DNA of 64,000 nucleotides from Solea solea (taxonomy: Eukaryota > Chordata > Actinopteri > Pleuronectiformes > Soleidae), in assembly GCF_958295425.1 (NCBI RefSeq), contig NC_081144.1, forward strand, positions 8,369,186-8,433,185. Reading direction: 5' to 3'. Positions 26,834 through 38,116 of this stretch are shown here, piece by piece. The translations under genes were made by a program, and so were the position numbers. The notes below the pieces were generated by a model. The model saw only the letters and a program-made list of their open reading frames with translations. It ran no database searches and was not told where the DNA came from. The stretch's first letter is position 1. Every line of letters begins with the position of its first letter.

Positions 26834-28689
26834 CTGAAAGAGTTAAAGAGAAGTTGGGGTCAGTTCAACAATGAAATCAGATGGAAGGAAAGGTTCATGG
26901 CACTTGATCAGAAAACACCCTAAACCCATACTGAGATTATTAACATTTAAATTCTTAACAACCTACACCGCAAATTGCCAGACTGACAACGAACACATGG
27001 TAATATGATCCTTCTGAGAAAGGTGCAAAAACAGCCCTATTAGAAATAAGCCAAATATTCTTAAATTCATTTACAAACAATCTGCCAGCATTTTGCAAGT
27101 TACATGTTTTTTTCCTAATATTGCATTATTTTTCTCGTGCAAAACTTGCGTGCCAAGATTATTTTCCTTTTCAGGCAAAAACTGGAAATGAGACTTATTT
27201 AAACTTTCTTGAAAGTCGGTTTCTGCAGTGTGGGAAGGATGGTCCGGTTTGTGTGAGTGCCAGAATGAAGTTATCGCCACTGGCATGTTATGTCGTCCAA
27301 TAGTTGTCAGCCTGTCTGTTGCACACAACTCCAAATCTTGGTATCTACGGGCGCATCACATGTGCAATGCATTTGTGGGGGAAAGTGGTTGTTTTTGGGA
27401 GATTATTTTGTGGAATAACTGACAAAGTAACACGGGGGAAGAAGACGTCTCTTTTGATACTTGAATGTAGCCTGTTAAATACGAGCGGAAACAAAATGAG
27501 ACGTTATAAAAAGAGACAAAAATAGAACCTTACAGAACCACCATCTAACTTCCTGTTTACACAGTTTAATTTCTTTCTGCACTACCTCGTGTTTCAGAGC
27601 ATATTGACTAAACACAAAGCACAAAGACTAAAAGAAGAGTAGGATGTGCAGCATCACTGCAAGGAGAGAGGATCATTTCTGATTCTCTTGGACCAGCAGA
27701 ACACTATACAGAGGAAGGTGAGAGACAGTCATACACAGCGAGAGAGAGAGAAGGAACAGAGAGATATCCTCTGCCTCTGGAACATGAAGGATGAGAGTAA
27801 AATATGTCACACTGGGCAACAATGGTCAGAGGAGCTGCTCTCTACTTTGGTTGTTTTGACAGTGATCGGGACTTATTGGTCATGTGACCTCGTCAAAATC
27901 TAGTATTCAGCCTTATGTGCGCTTCTTCTCTATTTTGTTTTTTTTTTCCCTCAGTCACAGTTCCCTCTAGATCAGAGAATGCTGACAAATCAAACTCAAG
28001 CAGAAGCCAAGCTGTGAGTGATGTCCAACTGTACGAGGAAGCTCAGAGAACGACACCTACGGAGATTATAAATACAGCATTTTTCACAGTATGATACTAA
28101 TACTGAAAGCTAATGAGCAGTGAATCACGCAACACAGATTAGAGCCAGCATTGAAGACACTTCGCCGATCATCTACACATGTAACCCTCGCCTGACTCTC
28201 TGTTTATTACAAACATGAGAAAATATTCCCTCTTTAAAATAAGTCACAGGGTTCAAACTAGTGGACAGAACAATAAAAAACAATCACAGTTCATAGAAAG
28301 AACGATTATTATTCCTATGGTGAAAGTAATGAAAGTTTTAGAAGTTTACACAACACTCTGTACTTCTACTTGAACAATAGTTTTTATGAGTTACAGATAG
28401 TGGGATAGACTTGGCTGCCGGGTAATCGAAAAGCTATTGCCAACTTGATTCATAAATCTTTTAAATGAAATCAAGTTGTCGTTTTCAGCACCTAAAGGGA
28501 TACATCGACCACCACTGGGACTGGATCAGCAGCATCACTGAAGCTGAATAAAAGAGATTGATTCCCCATTGAAATTTGCCAAAAAGTGCTGCTGGAAATC
28601 TGTTTCGGTTCAAACATGCTTCTTGCTTATCAAGTGCTCCAAAGCTACTTTGGACTTTTGCTCTTCAGGCACAGACCTGAGTGAATGAT

Positions 28690-28704
28690 GGGGGGGGGGG
28701 GGGG
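28690..28704. repeat. poly-G run (15 nt)
   Basis: A G homopolymer seen directly in the sequence, within otherwise ordinary intronic sequence. Confidence 0.95.
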
Positions 28705-30289
28705 ATCTCAAAGACTCTAACAACTCCTGCATGAGCCAGCTCCTTTTCTTAGGTTGAAAGAGTCCAGAAACTTCAAGCAAGGCAGAGGCACGAGTGAGTG
28801 CCAAGCCAAGAGGAAAAACATCTATTCATTATGTAACTGTTTAACCGAAACAGTGAATGTGAGGAATTCATGTTATAAAAGCTGGGTTTAGGTCTGGGCT
28901 AGTGGCTACATTTCACAACTTAAAAGCCACAAGCCTGTGGTCCATGTTCCCAGAAGTTATGACACACACACACAAACAGCACACACCGTACATCCCATTC
29001 TCTCCAAATACGTCAGGATCGTTCGGAAATGGGAGTGATTCTGCCTCCAGCCGGGTTTTCTTCATGCTTGGGAATGCCATCCTGGATCCATTTTCACATG
29101 CTGCCTTGATGTTTCACTCAGGACAATGAAGGCTACTAATTGTTACCACAGGTTGCAGAGAAAGTTAGGTACACTACTGGGTCAACAAAATCTCCCTCTC
29201 CTTCTCTTTTGTGTCATAAACACACACACAGACACACACACACTCACACATGCACTCAAGTGTTTCCAACAGGACAGTCTTTGTGGCCTGCCTGTCAGGT
29301 TGTGTTAGAATGTTATATTATATCTCCAGAGACCGAGAGAACAGTGAGAACGGGAGGGAGCGACAACACTCCAGCGCAGCGCATCAATGACCAGCCAGGC
29401 TGGTAGTATGAGGCATGTTGTGCACAAAGGAAGCCTTTGTGTGTTGTCATCTAACTATTAGACACTCTCTCATACGTGGGGGGAGTGGGGGCCTGCAGTT
29501 CAAAGATGGAGAATCATTAAAAACAGAGGGCAACAGGGTGGAGGCAGTGGGGGTATAATGATGATGATGCATGGGAACACACATGGAAACTCTCTCTACC
29601 TGCTCTCTCTTCCTGGCCTTTAATCATTATTCAATCGCACCATCTCTGATTGTGCCTCTGTGGAGACTCATCACAGGAGTACTCACAACTCTGGATTGCC
29701 GTCTACGTGAGCGTCAACATGTCGCTGACTCCATTGCAGCGCCTACCTGCCCGGTCTTCCGTATCGTCTTAAATAAACACTTGCTCTGAGTAAACCTAGC
29801 TATTAGTATTCAGTAACTCCACATGAAGAGAGGGCTTATGTAGCCCAATAGTAAAGGATCTCTCTCTATCCCACATGCTATATGAAATGAAAACAAAAAT
29901 CCACACTGCTGCCCATCACCGTGTTCTCCACGGACACTCACATTTTGGCATCTGCCATGGGAAACTGCTAATCTCAGCTCATCTCACCATCTGTCATTCT
30001 CAGCTACTGATGTCAAAACTACTCAAGTGCTACACAAAAGAGTATTTCACTGAGAGACAAGATGTTTATCAGCCAAAAGGCCACGTGAGACCTTCTGCCC
30101 TCAAACAAGCAGCATGGAGCATCTTATTTTTTACCAAAGTATCTCTGCTATCAAATAAACAGTGGAACTGCATTTCACACAAAGGCCTTTGCAATGTCCA
30201 ATATCATTTGGCGTGTTTGGCTTGTTTGAGCCAAACATGTCAGTCACTTGGGTTAAGTAAAAAGCAAACAAACGTGGGTGATTCTTTGA

Positions 30290-30415
30290 GCTAAATGCAA
30301 ATATTAGCATGCTAACAGGCACGAGTGACAATGCTAACATGTTTGTATCACGCAGGTATTATATTTACCATGTTAAACACCATGTGTTTTGGGTGTTTTT
30401 GCATGAATTTAGTCA
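30290..30415. repeat. TTAGCATGCTAAC-type teleost repeat fragment
   Basis: ATTAGCATGCTAACAGG and AATGCTAACATG, followed by TTTACCATGTTAAACACC, resemble a short palindromic repeat widespread in fish genomes. It abuts the TTAA element at 30416. Confidence 0.4.
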
Positions 30416-30419
30416 TTAA

Positions 30420-30829
30420 CCCTTCTGTTACCAGGTAGGATTTGGCATGTGTACTTATCTTTAGCATAACTCCTAGACCGTTTGCGATATCTAGAAAAAA
30501 ACAAAAACAAACTATGGACTGGCAACGTGTCCATGGTGTACCCCACCTTTGGGTCGGGGTACCCTCATGAAGGACACAGCGGAAGCAGAGAAATAGAGCT
30601 TTGCACACGCATACTTGTCATTATGGTAGCCCTCAGGACTCAGGAGTGTCCAATCACAGGCAAGATTCACCGGTGCCTTTGTGACGTCGGCTTCTCAGTA
30701 CCGCGATTCCTAACTGCCAGATATTGAAAGTGAAAGTTCTTTTGGTTAAAGGGGCAGAAAGGGGAATTCTACAGCCATAAAATCTCAATAAATCCAGGCA
30801 GCCTGAATATCATGATGGTCATAAGAGGG
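30420..30829. mobile_element. TTAA-flanked short DNA element, 410 bp
   Basis: The exact tetranucleotide TTAA flanks both sides (30416-30419 and 30830-30833). The ends CCCTTCTGTTACCA and TGGTCATAAGAGGG are imperfect inverted repeats. Inside, about 30515-30597 reads GGACTGGCAACGTGTCCATGG, then GTACCCCACCT, then CTCATGAAGGACACAGCGG. That is a sequence seen at the 3' end of many teleost retroelements, so the element is either chimaeric or nested. It has no coding capacity. Confidence 0.55.
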
Positions 30830-31996
30830 TTAAAGGAAGAACTGGAAGAAACTAAATATTGATCTACACCCCAATGGTGGTGTGGTAGGAAAACCTTTCA
30901 GATGTGCCCAAACCTGTCAACCTGTCCCCAAAATACTGCAGTCCATCATGTACTGAGTTTCATGATAATCCATCAAATCGTTAATCAGGCAATTCAAATT
31001 TAAAAGACCATAATTCAAGGTATCAGTGCCATCCAAAAGTTGGTTATGACAGAAAGTCTCCATAGACAAAACTATCAAAAGCACATCTGTCACTGTCTAA
31101 TGTAGCAACTATAAATGAGCTCACACACTAAATAATGAACACTCAGGTGAAGTCATGCAGCACGAATTTGGCACAAGCCATAAACTAAAATGGCCCAATC
31201 CCTGCAGCTCAGCTCATTTCTGGACAGGGCAGACATGTCCTTACCTCACCAAAGCAAAAGCAGATATTTACTCACTTACAGCCACTAAACAGGCAGTTAA
31301 ATAACAATGGACTTGTTTCCCTTCCCTAAATGAGGGCAGAGGCAATGCTAACATGCTAGCAGCAGGGGTGTCAGTGGGCGTCTAATGAGAAAATTCTCTG
31401 ACAGAATAGCGCAGCTCTGGAAACAGCAAGAAAGCTTCCGTCATGTGCTAATTACCACCTTGTTAGGTTAATCTGACAACTGAACGTTGTGGTTTGAGTG
31501 ACAGGTAGAGGAAATTGGTGTCCATGGGACACCCGATTTCACCACATAATAACAGAGAAACAAATAAAACTCTGGCATGATTTGCTTTTCGCTCCAAAAG
31601 GGCAGCAGACACAGTTCCACTGCAATCAGTCTCACGCCACAAACCCCAGGCTCATGTCCAAGTAACGGTGGACATCACAACTTTCCCTTTAACAACCGCC
31701 CTCAAAACGGGAGAGGTGTGGAGTGTTTTCCAATCTGAGACAAGTTGTGCTGTAATTACGACCATTGTTCATATTGTGAGACGTAATACTTGGCAAAAAA
31801 AGGAGTCAGTGTGAAGTCAATTAAGGGATGCAGAGTCTCCGAGATGAATTAAGGATGGAAGTGAAAATGAAGTACATGATAAAGAAAATCAATGTACCCA
31901 ATCACCAGTTCCCCTACAGGTTAGATACATCCCACATTTTAATTAGAGAGACCATTTCTCAATAAAAGGTCACACTGCACTCGCTGGGAGTTTTTC

Positions 31997-32025
<29 letters not shown>
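31997..32025. repeat. poly-A run (29 nt)
   Basis: An A homopolymer. No retroelement body that it could be the tail of is visible directly upstream. Confidence 0.95.
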
Positions 32026-32028
<3 letters not shown>

Positions 32029-33009
32029 TAATGGCCAGGCTGGAAACCTCTTACCCTGTAGCAATTGTAATTATGCAATACGATTTCACAGAAATTTTTT
32101 TCTCTTTAGTCAATTTGAATCAAGTTTGGAGCATTTGCAAAATTCATAAGCCAGAAAGACCAAATTCCTCACGTTAACAAAGAAATGAAGATCCAAAGGA
32201 AAATTGTCTCTTTCTGACCCTATTTTAAGCTCACTGTGCCACAAGAACAACAGTATTATCCTTTCACCCTTGGCAGAGGAGAACTCCATCCACTCTTTTA
32301 GTCGATAGTTCAAAAGGAATTGTGTTGCGACACATTGTGTTGCGACATAATATTGCGGTCTTATTATAGTCAATGTGAGAATCATCATCAATGTATTTGG
32401 CACTAGACAAAGATGGTGTCCCAATGCACTGAGCATTCAGAAATAGTGTATTCTTGGCTCTGGGTGTGTTCCCTGCTACTGTTAGCCAACTAAATATCCA
32501 TTAGTTCTAGGTTTGAGATCAAACTGGCTTAGTCCTTGATCTTGGGTTAATTAACAGTACCCTGTTGACATGTGTTGATGTGTGTATATAGGCTCACAGC
32601 TTCAGAGCAATGAGCCTATGTGAATTACTGCAAAAAAGACTCTCATTATAAGATGATCATGTTATTATCAAGAATTCAGGTCTCAAACATTTTGAGACAT
32701 GAACTTGAAATTGTCTACCGTCTCATCCTATTGTAGTTCAGAGGACAGTTCATAATAACAATAAAAAAAAGAATCTGAGAGAGAACTAAGATCAGTGCTT
32801 CTTTGTCTGGTCTGTTTCTTTTGGATTCATTCATAGCTGGAGCTGACCTCCTCTTTCCTCTCCTCTCCTCTCCTCTCCTCTCTCTCCCGTGGAGCAGATT
32901 GACAGATCACGACAACGGCCAATCTCTCACCCAGTATCCATGTCAAACCATGTCCCGGAGCATTGCCATCTTCCCTCCTCTGTCTGCTGTGTCCTCACCC
33001 CCACCTCTC

Positions 33010-33235
33010 TCACAGTAGTTTGGTGGCCCCAGAGACGAAAGCATACTAACTATGGTTGATTTTGTCCCTGGTCAAAACACTTAACCCCAAGTTGCTCCCG
33101 AGGGCTGTGCCGGCAACGTGTGAATGGGTTCTGCACATAGATGCCTTGTATGAATGTGTGAGTTAATGGGTGTGAATGGGTGAGTAGCAAAACCATAGTG
33201 TAAAGCCGCTTTGAGTGATCGCCAATACCCTTGAT
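33010..33235 (+). repeat. teleost SINE-like repeat fragment
   Basis: AACACTTAACCCCAAGTTGCTCC, then GGGCTGTGCC, then repeated TGTGAATGGGTG and a terminal GTGTAAAGCCGCTTTGAGTG follow the order of a very common teleost short interspersed repeat whose end reads TAAAGCGCTTTGAGTG. The copy is diverged and lacks a clear promoter half. Confidence 0.5.
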
Positions 33236-35923
33236 TTTTGTTCTTGTGCCATAATAGGTTTTCCCTTGTAACATCTATTTCTGCTGTTAACCAAAAAATG
33301 TACAATATGGCAGAGAGTAATCATTTAATTAATTCACCCTTTGGTGTGTTCCGTCTCCATACTTCAATACAGAACCATGAACTAGTCCAACAACGCCGAG
33401 GCTGCTATTCAGAGACGCACTGCAAAAAACCTGCTTATTACTGCAAGACAGACTTGTCCACTATTGCTGACCGCACTGTTTAAAACATGCACTTCCAGAT
33501 GTAAGAAAGACAGCGAGAAAGCATAGGTTGAAAAGGGCAACACATTGTAACAAGGTATCTTCAGGGGTTTTCCACCTGTCTTTTTGGTACCAGTGCCCCA
33601 GCAGCGCCGATCCACTCTGAAATGCAGAGCTCTAAACCTGCAGCAGGGGCGTTAGAACCCTGGTGAGGCATACAGACAAGACACATGTAAGATGATTGGA
33701 TAACAAAATGCAGCAGAGATTAGAGTGGGAGGGGTATGATTACCCGAGTGTGTGTACATGTGTGTGTACTTCAGTTTCACAGCCTTTTTTTTCTTTTCCT
33801 CAGCCCTTCTTTTATCTGGCTGATCTGATGTGTGGATGGATGGGATGCAGAGAAGCAGAACCATAAGGCTCTCCCATCTGCACTGTGCGTCATCAAGAAA
33901 CTGCCTCAGTTTGCCATCACTGCAGTTTGAAACCTCTGTATGTCACACTGCACATGAGCAAACACGTTCACTCACGCACAACAGATGCCAGAGACTGAAT
34001 TAAACAGTGGGATTGAAAAACTTTGCCTCCTTTAGTGATCCGTACTTGCCATCATATAGAAAAGAAGGAAAAGTCATAATTCCATTGTCAGGAGACAATC
34101 AGAGGGGATGGAAGACGTGGCATGGTATGAGATACAGTAAATCAGGGTATTACTGAAGGATCTCAGAGGGAGAAACCACACGGAGAAAAGGTGAACGCAT
34201 TTAAATAGGTGAAAGACGGTAACAGAAAATGAACAATGTCCTGTTTTCCTCCAAGTTGTGGAATATTCCTGAAGACCAGCAACATCTGCAGCCCTGTGGA
34301 TTATGGTTCTGCAGAGCCAGTAATGTAAAGCACCTTAACCTCAATAACTCGGCCTGTCACTGACAATATGCTGCCCGATGCATCATGGAGAACCTCGGGG
34401 GACATCAAAGTCTCACTAACCTTTTACATACACTCACTCACACACACACACTCACATTCCAGGCCAGGCTTATGAACTGAAAACAGCACATGTCTACGTT
34501 TGGCAACTTCATGTTCTGCCCCATGTACATCCTTCTTACACAGTGAGGGTTTGGACACATCTGACAATAAATACACAACTGAGCAATAGACTTCGTTTTT
34601 GCAAAGTGCTGCAGCACGAGGAACCTGCACTTGCTGATTCCAAATGTGCATCTCTTGTTGCTGGGCTGACCCAGATGCTGCCAAATAGCATCCTGCTGAC
34701 ATGGGCACACACCAGGGCTGAATCTACATACATTAATGCTGAAACTGTTGGTTTAATAATAGATCAGTTGATTAATTATTACAGCCATCTAAGCAGTGAA
34801 ACACCACCTGTTACATTGTGCAGTAAGCATTCCTTTCAAGAGCAAAGTTTTGCTGACTGTTCTCTGCTTTCTTTAATTCTGACTGGTCATACAGATCAGA
34901 AACTCCCCATGGCGTAGCATCTGTCATTTCATCAAGTTCTAGCGTCTTAATGAATAATGAATAATTATTGAACAAAATAACTCCACGATATGGAGTTTGG
35001 GCAGTTGCATGAAAAAAAGAAACCACTCTCCTACATTGCATCCATCATGTGTAGGAGCTTTGGGCTTGGAAACACTTCTGTCAGTGAAATGAGTCGCCTG
35101 GTCGGGCCTTAGTCCTTTCAGCCCCATGTCCACATAACATCCCCCTGACTGAGAGATGTATGAGTGGGGTATCTGTGGGTCAGATGCATGCGTGTCCATG
35201 TGTGTGTGTGCATGAGATACACACTAGGATATACAGGTACTGTATATGACTCTGTCATATTGCAGCCTATATGGACGTTGTTTGGCCACTGGATACTGAC
35301 ATTTAGTCCATGATTTATCGCTTGCTCTGTGAAGGCACACACATACACACACATACAAGGCAGTCCTCAATAAGCTGGGCAGATGCCCAGGGAGGAGAGG
35401 GCAGCCACATCAGTCATTCACAGCAGATGAAAAGGCTTTAGTAGCCAGATGCCATGAGAGAGCAGATATAAAGAGAAAAGAGGCAAAACCTCCTTACAAC
35501 CGCTCAACACCAAATGAATATTTACTTCAAGCTGTTTCCAGAGGTTGCTCTCTCTGATGACTGAAATTTGTATTCTTTCGGCTGCACAAAGCAGAAATGA
35601 GTTATGTTCATTAAATAATTCTTGACTGACTGATGGTTTTTTGGGGGGGTGAATTGGAGGGAAATAAATGAACATCTGTGTGCTTGCTGTAATTATGAGA
35701 CCGACAGAATGAGGTTTGTCTGAGTGAGCCAACAACACCGTACTATGTAAACACTGCAGACCATGAAAGAGGTTGTAGCGTGTGTGTGTGTGTGTGTGTG
35801 TGTATTGGGGATGAGGTGATGTGACACTCGACGCTGGTGTCCGACTAATAAAAAAAACAAAAAAAAAATCGCTGGATTGGACATCGTAAAAAAAAAATTA
35901 GAGTGTGAAATCTGACATGGTCA

Positions 35924-36053
35924 GTGAATTTCTCTGTGGTGAATTTCTCTGTGGTGTGAATTTCTCTGTGGTGTGAATTTCTCTGTGATGTGAATTTCTC
36001 TGTGATGTGAATTTCTCTGTGAGATGAATAAAGTATCTATCTATCTATCTATG
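35924..36053 (+). repeat. minisatellite and (TATC)n tail from a non-LTR element
   Basis: GTGAATTTCTCTGTGGT is repeated about six times (35924-36023) with units of 16 to 17 bp. It then runs into GATGAATAAAGTATCTATC and a short TATC array ending at 36053. The last unit plus the TATC array is the usual 3' end of a teleost non-LTR retrotransposon or SINE, so the minisatellite seems to be a local tandem expansion of that 3' end. Confidence 0.75.
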
Positions 36054-36285
36054 GTCAAAAAAAAAAAAGCTTCATTAAGCACAGGCTGTAAAGAGAGACG
36101 TGCGTCATCAACATCATGAGACCAGAATGTGAGGGAGGGGTGTACATGTGTGGATGAATATTATGGGCACAAATAAAGCCTTTCTTTTTTTAAATGTTTC
36201 AATAGGAAGCAACAATAGCATGTCATGTCGTGGGCTGTTAATTTCTCCCTATATGGGAGTAGATTATTTGGCACCACAGATGTGT

Positions 36286-36402
36286 TATTGAAGGTCCAAT
36301 GTGTAACATCTGGAGGGTTTACTGGCAGAAACTGATTATGCTGTCCATAAGAATGCTTGTATAGGTCTATAAGCATTTCAAAATAAAAACTGTTTGGTTT
36401 TA
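36286..36402 (+). repeat. short teleost MITE-like repeat fragment
   Basis: GAAGGTCCAATGTGTAACATC followed by TTTACTGGCAGAAACTGAT and CCATAAGAATGCTTG matches the layout of a dispersed fish repeat starting with GGTCCAGTGTGTAGGAT. The ends are not well defined. Confidence 0.4.
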
Positions 36403-36452
36403 AAGCCTGGAAACAGATCTTTTATATGTATTTTGGCACCACGTTTCTAAAG

Positions 36453-36600
36453 CAGAGGTCTCAAACTCAAATGACCAGTTTTTGGGAGCAACAAAAAAGC
36501 AACTGTTCAGAAGAGATGGGCAATATGAGCTTCAAGTTATATTACAATATGCCATCATGATAGTGCAACAAATTTTTTTTACCTTTTATCTTTTATTTAT
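36453..36600 (+). mobile_element. hAT-like terminus (CAGAGGTCTCAAACTC)
   Basis: CAGAGGTCTCAAACTCAAATGACC is a typical left end of a hAT element. The matching right end type (AGTTTGAGACCTCTG, ending 46721) is 10 kb away, and the flanking octamers TTCTAAAG and GTCTAATC agree at only five positions. These two ends are therefore probably from different insertions. The extent to 36600 is a guess. Confidence 0.45.
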
Positions 36601-37617
36601 TACTCTGTACAGCACCTTAGCCCACTGTGGTTGTTTTAAGGAGCTTTACAAATTGGATTGGAGAATTTCTAAATTAAAGTGTTGGATTTAATATACAACA
36701 ATACTTAGTTCAGAATAAGAAAAACAAAAACATATTTATGATGCAAAATTAATCTTAACTTAAAAAACAGAGATGATATGTGTAGGCCACCGTAGTTTCC
36801 TGACATACTGTGGAAAGGGAAGGGTGAGTGGAGGAATCCTCCGTTTGTGACAATCTACAGTCCTGCCATAAGATAATAAAAGATATTTGCAGATACTTAA
36901 GCCTGTGATATCACCAACAGTGTTGGACATAAACAAGTGCTATTTTGCCATCCCTAGTGCGCCTGTGTAAGTGTCAGGCAGAGGTAACAGCAAATTAGAA
37001 TTCAAACTGCACCCCACAGAGTGCAGCGCTCCAGTGAGAGACTGTGACTATTTGCTTGAAGAAAAACATACACTTTGCATTTTTCTAGATGCAAAGCCAA
37101 ATGTCACGATGATCCAGACATGGCCTGACATACATCTTACTCTTATTAGCATCTTGAAAATATTAAGAGACTGAGCCATGCACACAGAGAGCGTGGCAGT
37201 CCTGAGTAGGTGAGTCATGGTATTGTGCTGCTCTGGGACTGATCCAGTCAGAAGTGATTTAATGGAGGCGAGGCTTCTCCCTGCTGATCCATAGGTCTTT
37301 GTTATTAGTATGATGTCAGAGAGATAGCTCGCTGGAGCCTTTCCATTGTAGGGCGGGTTGAGATTCTCTGGACTGATTTGTTCCATGTGTGATGGTTCTA
37401 GCTGTCTCACTGGAGACTTGCTCTCAGTTACACATGTGCACACACACAAACAAATGGATAACTCACCGCCTTCAGAGATGAACCGTAGACCCATTATTAT
37501 TCTTGCCAACAATCTGCCATTTCTGGCACAAAGCTACGAAGTGTACAGCTGTTAACATAGCATTAATATTTATAGTGACCCTTAGTTTTTTTTTTTGGAA
37601 CATGTCCACCAAGTGGA

Positions 37618-38116
37618 ACAGTTCTGTTTCGATACAGTATGGTGCGTCATTTTTTTTGCTTTTCCATTAGGAATATCAAAATAGTATCAAAATATCCGGC
37701 CTGAACTCTTCAATTTTTGGTACCTTTAAAATGGTACGGTCCAGGTGGAGCTAGAGCGTCTCCACCCACAACAGTCAGCTGATTGGGCGACAGAAAAACG
37801 TAACTCCCTTTCCACTGGTGTTTTTTCAAAGCCTGCAGTCTGTTCTTATACAAAGCTTGACGTCATGTTGAGACAAACCGCCACAAATGGACTAGGAAAA
37901 AAAAGAGCTGCTGGATCTCCTCCTTTGTTGTTTGTTGTGTCGCATTTGATGTCGTTGCCGTTTGTTGTCGTTCGCCCCGGTACAACGTAACACTACATGT
38001 CGTGCTGAAAACGGGCGCAGGCCACGCCCCAAGTAAAAGTACTGTTCTCAGCTGAAACGAATGTCTGACCAAGGGCTTTATCATTCCAAACCGTACCGCA
38101 CCATGATGGAAACAAG
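37618..38116 (+). repeat. dispersed repeat family B, copy 1 (long)
   Basis: Shared landmarks with the copy at 60088-60378 are GATACAGTATGGTGCGT, TTTTCCATTAGGAA, GGTGGAGCTAGA, GTCAGCTGATTGGGCGACAG, GTTGAGACAAACCGCCACAAAT and CCATGATGGAAACA, in the same order and strand. TTTCCATTAGG near the start and CCATGATGGAAA at the end look like inverted termini. This copy has about 200 bp of extra internal sequence. It is probably a non-autonomous DNA transposon. Confidence 0.65.

Noticed and set aside
35924..36053. CRISPR-like array because of regularly spaced short repeats
   Set aside because: The units are contiguous with no unique spacers, and the context is vertebrate. It is a minisatellite on a retroelement tail.
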